Counted from the first letter of the stretch, positions 1-8,237 are shown. The stretch: DNA of 17,886 nt from an uncultured Mitsuokella sp. (GCA_900770895.1 CAAGMF010000028.1:1-17886); one strand, 5' to 3'. Translations and numbers: made by a program. The notes: generated by a model from the letters alone, not told the origin.

Positions 1-31
1 ACTGGAGTTCAGACGTGTGCTCTTCCGATCT
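1..31. other. Illumina TruSeq adapter left on the contig end
   Basis: Bases 1-31 match the 3' part of the TruSeq read-2 / index adapter (starts ACTGGAGTTC, ends CTTCCGATCT), lacking only its first bases. This is library sequence, not genome. It abuts the serA fragment and creates false reading: a GTG at 15 adds a Met-Cys-Ser-Ser-Asp-Leu start to serA on the + strand, and on the - strand a spurious frame ends in Ile-Gly-Arg-Ala-His-Val. Both peptides are familiar adapter signatures in protein databases. The true genomic sequence begins at about 32. Confidence 0.97.
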
Positions 32-275
32 TCCGCATGCACGCATCCTCGTCTGCCCGCATATCAACCGTCCGGGCGTCATCGGCCAGATCGGTACGCT
101 GCTTGGCGGAGAGAATATCAACATCTCGGGCATGCAGGTCGGTGTCACGGATGTCGAGGGCGTCAGCCTGATGGTCCTGGCCATAGATAACGATATCCCG
201 GCTGCCGTGCTGGATAAGATCAAGGGCATGGAAGGTATCTATGACGCAAAGCTCGTCAACTTCTATGCGATCTGA
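32..275 (+). CDS. serA: D-3-phosphoglycerate dehydrogenase, C-terminal ACT domain (5'-partial)
   Basis: About 80 C-terminal residues of the enzyme that oxidises 3-phosphoglycerate to 3-phosphohydroxypyruvate, the first step of serine synthesis in the cytoplasm. What remains is the ACT regulatory domain: the segment HINRPGVIGQIGTLL followed by NINISGMQVG is the typical first strand-helix unit, in which the Asn after the His-Ile is a serine-binding position in the long-form family. The catalytic and NAD-binding domains lie beyond the contig end; the gene is cut by the adapter, not by a biological event. The frame ends in TGA TAA and a strong terminator follows 28 bases later, so this is the last gene of its transcript. 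The ACT match is clear. The serA name is favoured over other ACT-ended dehydrogenases because the domain ends the protein in the usual way. Confidence 0.85.
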
Positions 276-303
276 TAAAGCTCTGGGTAAGTTCGAATAG
301 CGA

Positions 304-332
304 GAAGCCTCCGTTGCGGGGGCTTCTTTTTT
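304..332 (+). terminator. Rho-independent terminator of serA
   Basis: A 9-bp stem (GAAGCCTCC, 304-312, with GGGGGCTTC, 318-326, one G-U pair), a 5-base loop and six T at 327-332. Stem, loop and T-run are all close to ideal. It closes the serA transcript. Confidence 0.93.
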
Positions 333-356
333 GCTTCCTGCAATATTATCTGCTGG

Positions 357-391
357 TGCCCCGCTGCATTCGACAAAATATCGCGGGGGCA
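357..391. repeat. GC-rich inverted repeat upstream of the 490 gene
   Basis: TGCCCCGC (357-364) can pair with GCGGGGGCA (383-391), with one bulged base and an 18-base loop. There is no T-run on either side, so it is not a simple terminator. It lies just upstream of the predicted promoter at 436-464. It might be a protein-binding site or chance; nothing else is visible in 333-435. Confidence 0.3.
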
Positions 392-435
392 GGGACACAG
401 ATAACGTATAACTGTAAAGTATACATGCATACAAC

Positions 436-464
436 TTGATTATACAACGAAAGTATGATACGAT
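436..464 (+). promoter_or_regulatory. Sigma-70-type promoter of the 490 gene
   Basis: TTGATT (436-441), a 17-base spacer and TACGAT (459-464): four of six consensus bases in each box at ideal spacing, in an AT-rich stretch 26 bases before the start codon. A good ribosome site (AGGAGG, 476-481) follows. Confidence 0.55.
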
Positions 465-489
465 ATATCCACGCTAGGAGGATGAGTGT

Positions 490-843
490 ATGTATATGCA
501 AGAAGCAATCGTTACAAAAATAAAGATAATGGCCCTTAGCCGCACGCGGCAGATACAGGATGAATGTGCAAGTCATCCGGAGCAGTTCCGTCCGGGTACG
601 GCAGAGTACTGTGACGCGATGTATGATATAATTTTTGAAATGAAACCGGATCGGTTCAGCGAGATCGTGAATACGATTCGTGACAGTTATATGGAGCAGG
701 GTATATACGATGATGGCTATGTGGCTGATTCGGTCATGATGATTGCTCTGGCGGAGTATCAGAACGAGCTCGGTGAGCTGAACGTCTATGATATGGGCTG
801 GACCAGCTATGTGGAGGATTTCTTCCGCACGGCGATCGCCTGA
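490..843 (+). CDS. Small conserved-looking protein of unknown function
   Basis: 117 residues, acidic, rich in Met, Tyr, Asp and Glu, with no signal peptide or membrane segment, so probably a cytoplasmic helical protein. I do not recognise the family. The start is chosen for AGGAGG at 476-481, 8 bases before ATG 490; a second Met at residue 3 and another at residue 14 are possible. The gene stands alone between its own promoter (436-464) and terminator (942-988), so it is probably a single-gene transcript. Right after its stop, another frame continues open to a TGA at 915-917 and encodes a helix-like peptide with no good start codon (see finding). The annotated C-terminus could therefore be a frameshifted one. 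That it is a gene is likely from ribosome site, promoter and terminator; its role is not inferable. Confidence 0.75.
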   Translation: MYMQEAIVTKIKIMALSRTRQIQDECASHPEQFRPGTAEYCDAMYDIIFEMKPDRFSEIVNTIRDSYMEQGIYDDGYVADSVMMIALAEYQNELGELNVYDMGWTSYVEDFFRTAIA

Positions 844-941
844 ACAGCCTGAGATTGTGCACGGAGGAGCTTCGGGAGGAGCTGCAGCTTTCGTGCTGGC
901 AGTATCTGGCCGGCTGAGCCATATAGGATAAGTGAAAAATA

Positions 942-988
942 AGAAAATCTTGTCTGAGAATTATATTTTCAGGCAGGATTTTCTTTTT
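942..988 (+). terminator. Rho-independent terminator after the 490 gene
   Basis: A 16-bp stem (942-957 with 969-984, two G-U pairs), an 11-base AT loop and four T at 985-988. The stem is AT-rich at its base (AGAAAATC with GATTTTCT), giving A and T tracts on both sides. The stretch 989-1090 before comEA is AT-rich at first; I could not pick a convincing -35/-10 pair in it. Confidence 0.85.
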
Positions 989-1107
989 ATGTAGAGAAAA
1001 CATAGATAGTTCATAATAAAATAATAAAGTTTGCGCACAAATACCTGTCGTTCGGTCGATGGTGTACCGTTCTCACAGGCAATTGTGGGGCAGGAAGGAG
1101 CGAAGAC

Positions 1108-1677
1108 ATGCCGATGTTCAAGAAGTCGTTCATCATCTTGCTCGTCATAGCGGTCGCAGCGATCGGAGGAACGGTCTACGGCCTGCATTCGGGCGATGAG
1201 GCGATCGAGCTGGACAGTGCGGACAAATCCACACAACCGGCAGAAGCCCAGTCACAGCTAGCGGTCTACGTGACGGGCGCCGTGAACAAGCCAGGCGTTG
1301 TGATGGTGCCGGAGGGGGCGAGAGTGCTGGATGCTGTCAATGCAGCTGGAGGGGTCCTGCCTACCGCTGATGCGGAAAAGGTGAATATGGCCCAGCCAGT
1401 GAAGGACGGCCAGCAGGTACGTATACCGGAGCACAGCGGTGCGGGGAACAGCAGCGGCTCCGGTACTGGCGGCAAGAGTGGCGATGGCCTGATCAATATA
1501 AACACAGCGGATGCCAAGGCGCTCGACACATTGCCCGGCATCGGTCCGGCCATGGCCCAGCGCATCATCGATTATCGCGAGACGGAGGGGGCGTTTCAAT
1601 CCATTGAAGATCTGAAGAAAATAAAAGGAATCGGTGAAGCCAAGTTCAGCAAGCTCAAGGATAAGATATGTATATGA
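1108..1677 (+). CDS. comEA: ComEA-type competence DNA-binding protein
   Basis: 189 residues. ComEA binds incoming double-stranded DNA at the cell surface and hands it to the ComEC channel during natural transformation. Visible layout: membrane anchor at about 7-25, an SLBB domain at about 52-107 (VYVTGAVNKPGVV, then LDAVNAAGG), a Gly/Ser-rich flexible linker at about 113-133, and a C-terminal pair of helix-hairpin-helix motifs (LPGIGPAMA near 152-160 and IKGIGEAKF near 182-190) that bind DNA without sequence specificity. Length and domain order fit the family. The start has a good ribosome site (GGAAGGAG, 1093-1100) 7 bases upstream. It is followed 20-29 bases later by comEC, as in many Firmicutes, so co-transcription is expected. 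No competence-specific operator was recognised upstream. Confidence 0.93.
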   Translation: MPMFKKSFIILLVIAVAAIGGTVYGLHSGDEAIELDSADKSTQPAEAQSQLAVYVTGAVNKPGVVMVPEGARVLDAVNAAGGVLPTADAEKVNMAQPVKDGQQVRIPEHSGAGNSSGSGTGGKSGDGLININTADAKALDTLPGIGPAMAQRIIDYRETEGAFQSIEDLKKIKGIGEAKFSKLKDKICI

Positions 1678-1706
1678 CGATGTGACTTGGAATCAGGGTG
1701 GAAATC

Positions 1707-4172
1707 GTGAAATTAGGACAAGGACAGGATGTCTTTCTGGCAGGCCTGCTCGGGGCGACGGCGGGCGGCATCGTCCTGGCGGGACTATTGGGTGGCTTGA
1801 AGCAGACGACATCGATGCCGCTCATCATTTCAGGCGGCATAGCGGCCCTGTGTGCTGGTATGACCGCATGGCTGGTATGGCGGCAGAGCCGGTTCACGTG
1901 GATTGCGGCCGGAGTACTTTTCCTGAGTCTCGGTCTGTTGCGAGGTTATGGAGCGATGCATATGCCGGCTGCAGACATATCGCATCGAGCACGGACGGAG
2001 GTCAGTGTCCGGGGAACCGTGCTGGAGGAATCGGCGGTGACGCAGGATGAGACGGGGGTCTGGCATATCAGGTATACGATCGCTGTGGATAGCGTCGTAC
2101 GACCTCGGGATAAGAAGTCAGGCCCGTCCGCCCCACAGCCGGCATCGGGGCACATGTATATCTATGCTCAGGCACAGACGGCAGAAAAGGCTCGGGCGGC
2201 GTCAGCGGTGCAGATCGGCGACAGGATGAAGGCGAACGGCAAGATACGCTCGCCACATGGCTACCAGAATCCCGGTCAGATCGATACGAAGATGCTGCTG
2301 CGCAGCCAGGGGATAACGGCCTCGCTGGCTACAGGGAAACGCGGCCCGACGATAGAAGCGCATGAGGATGACGAGGTGGGGATGCTCGTCAGGCTGCAGC
2401 GCCATATCGTGCGTATCCGTCAGCATTATCGGGACAGCATGGCAGCGGTGATGCCCAAGGAGGATGCAGCAGCGATATTCGCGATGCTGTTCGGTGGCTA
2501 TGGCGGGATAAAGCCGGAGCTGCTGGAAGCATTCACGACGACGGGCATCGTGCACATACTGTCGGTATCAGGCTCGCACATCAGCCTGCTGGCAGCCGTG
2601 GTGGCATGGTTCGGGACGATGCTGCGGTGGCCGCGCATGGTGCAGGCGGCAGGCGTCATCATCGCGATCAGCGTGTACAGCGTGCTGGCGGGATGTGTGC
2701 CGCCGGTCATACGCTCCGCGCTCATGGGCGGTCTGACGTTCGTAGCGCTGGCGCTCGACCGCGAGAAGGATGCCCGGCGCATACTGGTGCTCACGGGGCT
2801 CGTCATGCTGCTCGTGAGTCCGCTCCTGCTGTACAATATCAGTTTCCAGCTTTCGTTCCTGGCTACAGCAGGTCTGCTTTATTTAGCACCGGATATGCGC
2901 CGCTGGATGCTGAACCATCACTGGGGCGAGTGGCTGGCAGGCGGCCTGAGCATCACTTTGGCGGCGCAGGCATCGACGTTGCCGGTACTGGCCTGGTATT
3001 TCAACCAGCTGTCGCTGTCGTCGCTGCTGGCGAATGTGGCCGTGGTGCCGATCGTGGAGTTCATCATTGTCGTGGGACTGCTGGCCGGTGTCGTGGCCTT
3101 CCTGCTGCCGTTCATCGGACGGCTGATATTCGCTTTCGATGACTTGCTGCTGGGGCTGGTGTTCGAGCTGACGAAGGTCATCGCCGGACTGCCTGGCGCT
3201 ATGCTCTATTTTCCGTCGTTATCGCTGGGCTGGAGTGTGGTATACTATATCGTGTTGGCGCTGCCATTCCTGCCAGCTGAGTGCAGGGACAGACTGCGTA
3301 AAGGCCTGCGCCAGCACCGTCGCCCGGCTGCCGTGCTGGTGCTGGCAGTCGCGGTCGCAGTACTGGGCTGGCGGCTGGCACGTCCGCCGGAGCTCACGGT
3401 ACATTTCATCGATGTCGGTCAGGGCGACTGCGCCCTCGTCATCACGCCAGGCGGTCATGCGTTCCTATTCGATACCGGCGGGACGCGGACCGGATTCGAT
3501 GTAGGGACGCGCGTCGATGTGCCGTATCTGCTCCATTATGGCGTGCGACGCATCGATGCGATATTCTTGTCACATTGCCACGAGGATCATGCCGCTGGAG
3601 CCGGGGGAATATTAGCCAAATTGCCGGTCGGCCATGTGTATACGGCTGGTGAGGGACTGGCAGCCTATGCGCGCAGCATGAAGCTCGGCGATGCCAGCCC
3701 CTATTTACGGAGATTCTCAGAGGCGCATCAGGGCGAGCGTCTGACCGTCGATGGTGTGACGATCGAGGTCGTATTCGCACCTGAGGTGAAGGAGGGCGGT
3801 GGTACCGGCAACGAGGCTTCGAACGTATACCGCGTCAGCTATGGGCAAGCCAGCTTCCTGTTCACTGGCGATCTCGTGAAGGAGCAGGAGGCACAGCTGC
3901 TGGCCGAGGGGCACGATGTCGGCAGTACCGTGCTCAAAGCCGGGCATCATGGTTCGGATACGTCGAGCAGTCCGGCGTTCATCGCTGCGGTTCACCCCGA
4001 ATACGTCGTATACTGCGTCGGCGCTGACAATGGCTTCGGCCATCCGAAGCCAGCCATTGTCGACCGGTTCGCGGCGGCCGGAGTAAAGAGCTGCCGCACC
4101 GATGAGGACGGGGCCATCGTATTCCATACCGATGGCAACCACCTGCGGGTCGAGCGGTATGCAGATGAATAG
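1707..4172 (+). CDS. comEC: ComEC/Rec2 DNA-uptake channel with metallo-beta-lactamase domain
   Basis: About 821 residues. ComEC forms the inner-membrane channel for single-stranded DNA in transformation. Parts seen: several N-terminal hydrophobic segments with a soluble OB-like stretch (DUF4131 region) to about residue 190; the polytopic Competence domain with the hallmark HILSVSGSHI at 283-292; and a C-terminal metallo-beta-lactamase fold with H-x-H-x-D-H (H623, H625, D627, H628), FTGDL (D722) and GHHGS near 746-750. The metal ligands look intact, so the proposed nuclease that degrades the non-transported strand may be active. Start: two in-frame GTG codons (1698, 1707). I prefer 1707 because GGTGG lies 5 bases upstream, while 1698 has no clear ribosome site. 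It sits between comEA and the helicase, 11 bases before the latter. Confidence 0.93.
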   Translation: MKLGQGQDVFLAGLLGATAGGIVLAGLLGGLKQTTSMPLIISGGIAALCAGMTAWLVWRQSRFTWIAAGVLFLSLGLLRGYGAMHMPAADISHRARTEVSVRGTVLEESAVTQDETGVWHIRYTIAVDSVVRPRDKKSGPSAPQPASGHMYIYAQAQTAEKARAASAVQIGDRMKANGKIRSPHGYQNPGQIDTKMLLRSQGITASLATGKRGPTIEAHEDDEVGMLVRLQRHIVRIRQHYRDSMAAVMPKEDAAAIFAMLFGGYGGIKPELLEAFTTTGIVHILSVSGSHISLLAAVVAWFGTMLRWPRMVQAAGVIIAISVYSVLAGCVPPVIRSALMGGLTFVALALDREKDARRILVLTGLVMLLVSPLLLYNISFQLSFLATAGLLYLAPDMRRWMLNHHWGEWLAGGLSITLAAQASTLPVLAWYFNQLSLSSLLANVAVVPIVEFIIVVGLLAGVVAFLLPFIGRLIFAFDDLLLGLVFELTKVIAGLPGAMLYFPSLSLGWSVVYYIVLALPFLPAECRDRLRKGLRQHRRPAAVLVLAVAVAVLGWRLARPPELTVHFIDVGQGDCALVITPGGHAFLFDTGGTRTGFDVGTRVDVPYLLHYGVRRIDAIFLSHCHEDHAAGAGGILAKLPVGHVYTAGEGLAAYARSMKLGDASPYLRRFSEAHQGERLTVDGVTIEVVFAPEVKEGGGTGNEASNVYRVSYGQASFLFTGDLVKEQEAQLLAEGHDVGSTVLKAGHHGSDTSSSPAFIAAVHPEYVVYCVGADNGFGHPKPAIVDRFAAAGVKSCRTDEDGAIVFHTDGNHLRVERYADE

Positions 4173-4183
4173 GAGCAGATAAG

Positions 4184-6862
4184 ATGATGGATATGGAGTT
4201 GAACGAGGCCCAGCGTCGTGTGGTCGGGGAACTGGATCGGAATATCCTGCTGACAGCACCGGCGGGGACTGGGAAGACGAATACACTGGCTTGCCGCATC
4301 GTCAATATCATAACCTCGGGGCGGGCGGATCCGGCCGAGATATTATGTCTGACATTCACGAACAAAGCCTGCCGGGAGATGAAGGAGCGTATCGAGCTGC
4401 GCGTATCCGAGGCTGCAGGGAGTGATGATGAAGCAGGCAAGCGAGCGGAATCGGGTGTCTATGTGCGGACGTTCCATGGATTCTGCTATGACATCGTAAA
4501 GGCAGAGGCGAAGCGTCACAGCGACTGGTTTGCGGATTTCACCGTTTTTGACGAGGATGACTGCCGGGCAATCATCCGGGGCGAGATCGAGAAAATGCTG
4601 CCTGGGGCAACCTGGACACCGACACCGGCCCAGCTCCAGCCGCTGCTCAGCCTCATGAAGGTGTATAAAGGTCTGCTGGGCATCACTGACGATGGCACGG
4701 GGAGCGGAGTTGCCGGCTATCGGCAGGTGATGGCACAGATGGTTGCGCAACATGATGATGAGCTCCGCCGCAAGACGCTGGACGAACGCTATACATTCTC
4801 GCCGCAGCTCTACCAGTTCTGGACGGAGCGGGGCGCGGAGTTCACGGCCGCCTATGATGACCGGCTGCGGGAGCGGCACGGCGTTGACTATGACGACCTC
4901 ATCGCTCAGGCCGACGCCCTGTTGCGTGACAGCGATGTACGCCGCCGCTGGAGCCAGCGTTTCGTCTACATCAATATCGATGAGATACAGGATACGAGCG
5001 AGTGGGAATACAGCATCGTCGAGCGTCTGTTCCCCGGTAGCCACATGTTGCTGGCAGGAGACTATTTCCAGACGATTTACGAGTGGCGTGGCTCTCATCC
5101 CGATGTCGTCATGCGTCGTTATCAGGAAAAATGGCAGCCGCTTTCCATCGTCTTCACCCGGAACTACCGCTCGACACAAGTCTTGCTGAACGCAGCGTTT
5201 GCCGTGCTCAGCAGCATGTTCCCCGAGCGGGTGCAGCTGATATATCCGTCGGGCATGCAGGCGGAAAGTCAGGAGTATGGCTGCCCGATCGAGGTCAAGG
5301 GCGCCTATGATGTCCGGGACGAGGCGCTGTGGATCTATGAGCGCATCGCCCGCTTGCCGCTAGGGGATGACTCAGACTATTCCCGTATCGTGATACTGAC
5401 GCGGCAGAACAAGTACAATCAGCAGTTGTCAGAGGAATTCGAGCGCCTGAACAGTCGCCTGAAGCCGGGAGAAAAGCCGATACCGTTCATGATGTGCGAG
5501 CGGGAGAAGTTCTTTCACCGGCAGGAAGTGAAGGATGTGCTGGCGTTCCTGCGGTTGCTTGTGAATAAGAATGATGTCACGAGCCTCGTGCGTCTGGTGG
5601 CGCGCTTCATCCCGGGCGTGGGACTGACGACGGTGCGCACGCTGTCCTCGGAGGCCGTTCAGAGAACCGGTCTGCGGCTGACGGATCTGGTAGACCGGCA
5701 GGCGCGGGCGTCTGGCGACCCTTATGCGCCGCTCGAGGCGGCGCTGGCCGCAGGCAATGTCGTCGTGTTCGACGTCGAGAGTACGGGCACCGATGTCACG
5801 CACAGCGAGATTATCCAGATGGCTGCAGTACGGCTGGGACCGGCGGGCGAGGTCACTGCCAGGTTTAACGAGCTCCTGCATATCAGTACGACGGTTGGGG
5901 ATTCTGTCCGCGTGCACGGCATCACGGATGAAAAGCTGGCTCGCGAGGGACGGGATCAGCGTGAGGTCATGCGCGAGTTCTGCGAATTCGCCCGCGGGGC
6001 CATGATCGTCGGCCACAATGTGACCTATGATTTGTCGATATTGCGCAGTTCCCTGTCGCGGCTCGGGCTGGAGCCGTTCGAGTATGCCGGCTATTTCGAT
6101 ACGCTCGATATATTCAGGCGATTCCATCCGGCGCTGCCGAATCACAAGCTCGAATTCCTCTGTCAGGAATTCGCTGCAGCGCACAAGTCGTCGCATGATG
6201 CCTTCGATGATATCATGGCGACGGCCGATATACTCATGTATGCGCTCGAGCATGATATCCGTCCTCAGACGGCAGCCCGGCGCGAATATATGCAGGCTTA
6301 TCAGGAGCGGTTCACCCAGTTCGCAAGCTGGCTCGCTGAATTCCGTCAGGAGGCGGCGCTGCAGCGGCCCTATGTACTGATCGGGAACATCGTCCTGCGT
6401 GCCGGCATAGCGGACTACTATCAGAAGCATGATGGGGGACGGCGCATGGAGAACCTGCGCCAGCTGTACCGCGAGGCCCGCAACCGCGACTGTGGTCAGG
6501 AAAGCCAGTCAGCCTGGGATGCGCTGCTGGATTTCCTGCAGTACACGACGCTGTCAGACACGGATCTGGATCACCAGCAGGGGGCGCGCCCGCAGATACC
6601 GATCATCACGGTCCATCAGGCCAAGGGCTCGGAATTCGACTACGTATTCCTGGCCGGCATGCAGGATGGGACGTTTCCAGGCTATAAAGCTGTGAAAGAC
6701 AAGCATCTCGATGAGGAAAAGCGCCTGTTCTATGTAGCTGTGACCAGAGCCCGTCGCCAGCTGTTCATCTCATGGTCTCAGCATCGGAAAAACTCCTATT
6801 ATGACAACAATGCCAGCCGTTTCCTTCAGGACTTGCCGCGTGATTTCGTGCAGTATGTCTGA
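4184..6862 (+). CDS. UvrD/PcrA-type helicase with a nested DnaQ-like 3'-5' exonuclease domain
   Basis: 892 residues. Superfamily-1A motifs are complete: Q-motif LNEAQ (6-10), Walker A APAGTGKT (25-32), Walker B DEIQD (266-270), LLAGD-x-FQTIYEWRG (motif III), FTRNYRST (motif IV), VHQAKGSEFD (810-819, motif V) and VAVTRARR (851-858, motif VI). The usual start of subdomain 2B (FFHRQEVKDVLAFLRLL, then FIPGVGLTTV) is followed by a full DEDDh exonuclease at about 522-695: D530 and E532 in FDVES, D616 in VGHNVTYD, H671 and D676 in HDAFDD. The helicase then resumes. It should therefore unwind DNA with ATP and trim 3' ends. The start has AGGAG (4171-4175) 8 bases upstream, overlapping the comEC stop, so it probably shares the competence transcript. 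I know of no characterised member with this exact architecture. Confidence 0.92.
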   Translation: MMDMELNEAQRRVVGELDRNILLTAPAGTGKTNTLACRIVNIITSGRADPAEILCLTFTNKACREMKERIELRVSEAAGSDDEAGKRAESGVYVRTFHGFCYDIVKAEAKRHSDWFADFTVFDEDDCRAIIRGEIEKMLPGATWTPTPAQLQPLLSLMKVYKGLLGITDDGTGSGVAGYRQVMAQMVAQHDDELRRKTLDERYTFSPQLYQFWTERGAEFTAAYDDRLRERHGVDYDDLIAQADALLRDSDVRRRWSQRFVYINIDEIQDTSEWEYSIVERLFPGSHMLLAGDYFQTIYEWRGSHPDVVMRRYQEKWQPLSIVFTRNYRSTQVLLNAAFAVLSSMFPERVQLIYPSGMQAESQEYGCPIEVKGAYDVRDEALWIYERIARLPLGDDSDYSRIVILTRQNKYNQQLSEEFERLNSRLKPGEKPIPFMMCEREKFFHRQEVKDVLAFLRLLVNKNDVTSLVRLVARFIPGVGLTTVRTLSSEAVQRTGLRLTDLVDRQARASGDPYAPLEAALAAGNVVVFDVESTGTDVTHSEIIQMAAVRLGPAGEVTARFNELLHISTTVGDSVRVHGITDEKLAREGRDQREVMREFCEFARGAMIVGHNVTYDLSILRSSLSRLGLEPFEYAGYFDTLDIFRRFHPALPNHKLEFLCQEFAAAHKSSHDAFDDIMATADILMYALEHDIRPQTAARREYMQAYQERFTQFASWLAEFRQEAALQRPYVLIGNIVLRAGIADYYQKHDGGRRMENLRQLYREARNRDCGQESQSAWDALLDFLQYTTLSDTDLDHQQGARPQIPIITVHQAKGSEFDYVFLAGMQDGTFPGYKAVKDKHLDEEKRLFYVAVTRARRQLFISWSQHRKNSYYDNNASRFLQDLPRDFVQYV

Positions 6863-6875
6863 TAGGGGCAATGGA

Positions 6876-6920
6876 AAATAAAGCGAGGCTGTCAGACGTC
6901 AATGCGTCTGGCAGCCTCGC
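6876..6920. terminator. Bidirectional terminator between convergent genes
   Basis: A 16-bp stem (6883-6898 with 6905-6920, one G-U pair) with a 6-base loop. On the - strand the stem is followed by TTTATTTT (complement of 6876-6882), a good T-run for the aminotransferase transcript. On the + strand the T-run is weaker (TGGCTTATCTT). It separates the helicase gene from the convergent aminotransferase gene. Confidence 0.88.
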
Positions 6921-6941
6921 TGGCTTATCTTATATCGTGGA

Positions 6942-8237
6942 TCAGAGTTTTTGCTCGGTCAATACATCATCCAGAGTATTCAGTACGTTGTCGATATCGG
7001 ATTCGGTGATGACGAGCGGCGGCTGGAAGGCCATGACGTTGCGTCCGATGCCGTTCTTGCCGATGATGAAGCCACGGTCCTTCATCGTTTCCAGTACGTT
7101 ATCAAGTTCCTCCGGGGCAGGCGAGCCATCCGGTTTTATGAATTCTGCGCCGTCCATGAGGCCGAGGCCGCGTACATCGCCGATGACCGGGTGCTTGGCC
7201 GCCAGCTCGCGCAGGCCCTTGCGCAGCTGCTGGCCGCGCTCGTAGGCCGCCCGGCAGAGATCGTGCTCCTCTATGTAGTCGAGCACAGCCAGGCCGGCGG
7301 TCGTGGAGACCGGGTTGCCGCCGAGCGTCGAGGCTCCTGGCTTCGTGTACGTATCGGCAATCTCGGCAGTCGATATGAAGCAGGAAATCGGTGCGCCGTT
7401 GCCGAGAGCCTTGGCCATCGTCATGATATCCGGTACTACGCCGAAATTCTCGATGGCGAACATCTTGCCCGTGCGGGCGAAGCCGGTCTGCACCTCATCG
7501 CAGACGAGCAGCGTGCCATACTGGGCGAGTATTTCCTTGAGACGCTTGAAATAACCCTCGGGCGGCACGACGATGCCGGCGTTGCCCTGGATGGACTCCG
7601 CGAAGAATGCGGCCGGATGACCGGCGGTCTGCGTCTTTATGATATCCTCGACGACATTGGCACATTCGAGGTCGCACTCCGGATATTTGCGGTGCAGGGG
7701 GCAGCGGTAGCAGTAGGGATTCGGGGCGAAATGGATGCCGCCGACCGGATTCGGATCCGTGCGCCACATGCCGATGCCGGTCAGGCTCATGGTCAGTTTC
7801 GTACGGCCATGCAGGCCGTTGCGCAGCGCGAGGTATTCGCTGTTGCCGGTATATATTTCCGCCAGCAGGGCGGCACCTTCATTGGCCTCCGTGCCGGTCG
7901 AGCAGAAGAACGATTTTTGCAGGTCGCCCGGCGTCACCTCGGCCAGCCGCTCAGCGAGGTTGACGAAGTTCTCGGTCAGGTAGATGTTGCAGACGTGCTG
8001 CAGCGTCTGTACCTGCTCGGCGACTTTCTTCGTGATCTCGGGATTGCAGTGGCCGCAGTTTATGACGGATACGCCGGCAAAGCAGTCGAGGTACTTACGG
8101 CCTTCGCTGTCGTAGAGATACTGCATGCGCCCCTTGACGAATTCACGCGGCTGCCGATAGAAATGCGCCAGGCAGGGCATGATGTATTTCTTCTTCTTCT
8201 CGATGATGGCCTCCGGGCCGATGTATTTTTTCTCCAT
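6942..8237 (-). CDS. Class-III PLP-dependent aminotransferase
   Basis: 431 residues, the usual length for fold-type I subgroup II transaminases (ornithine, GABA, putrescine, alanine-glyoxylate-2 types), cytoplasmic. PLP-site elements: STGTEAN (113-119, phosphate binding), CDEVQTGFARTG (246-257; D247 pairs with the pyridine nitrogen) and the Schiff-base lysine K276 in MTMAKALGNG. TLGGNP near 319-324 closes the site. The substrate cannot be assigned from these motifs. Four cysteines in C-x2-C-x8-C-x3-C (C176, C179, C188, C192) form a possible metal site within the large domain. The start has AGGAGG (complement of 8243-8248) 5 bases upstream. It lies 25 bases after the U32 gene on the same strand, so the two are probably one operon, but the link in function is unclear. 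Confidence 0.9.
   Translation of the reverse strand: MEKKYIGPEAIIEKKKKYIMPCLAHFYRQPREFVKGRMQYLYDSEGRKYLDCFAGVSVINCGHCNPEITKKVAEQVQTLQHVCNIYLTENFVNLAERLAEVTPGDLQKSFFCSTGTEANEGAALLAEIYTGNSEYLALRNGLHGRTKLTMSLTGIGMWRTDPNPVGGIHFAPNPYCYRCPLHRKYPECDLECANVVEDIIKTQTAGHPAAFFAESIQGNAGIVVPPEGYFKRLKEILAQYGTLLVCDEVQTGFARTGKMFAIENFGVVPDIMTMAKALGNGAPISCFISTAEIADTYTKPGASTLGGNPVSTTAGLAVLDYIEEHDLCRAAYERGQQLRKGLRELAAKHPVIGDVRGLGLMDGAEFIKPDGSPAPEELDNVLETMKDRGFIIGKNGIGRNVMAFQPPLVITESDIDNVLNTLDDVLTEQKL

Noticed and set aside
9..434. - strand open frame of about 140 codons overlapping serA
   Set aside because: It ends in adapter-derived residues, runs through the serA terminator and has no recognisable protein features.
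2498..3181. Several antisense open frames within comEC
   Set aside because: They are shadows of the GC-rich membrane-protein gene; none has a ribosome site or family-like sequence.
5429..6430. - strand open frame of 333 codons opposite the helicase
   Set aside because: It is antisense to the nested exonuclease and C-terminal helicase coding region, with no motifs of its own.
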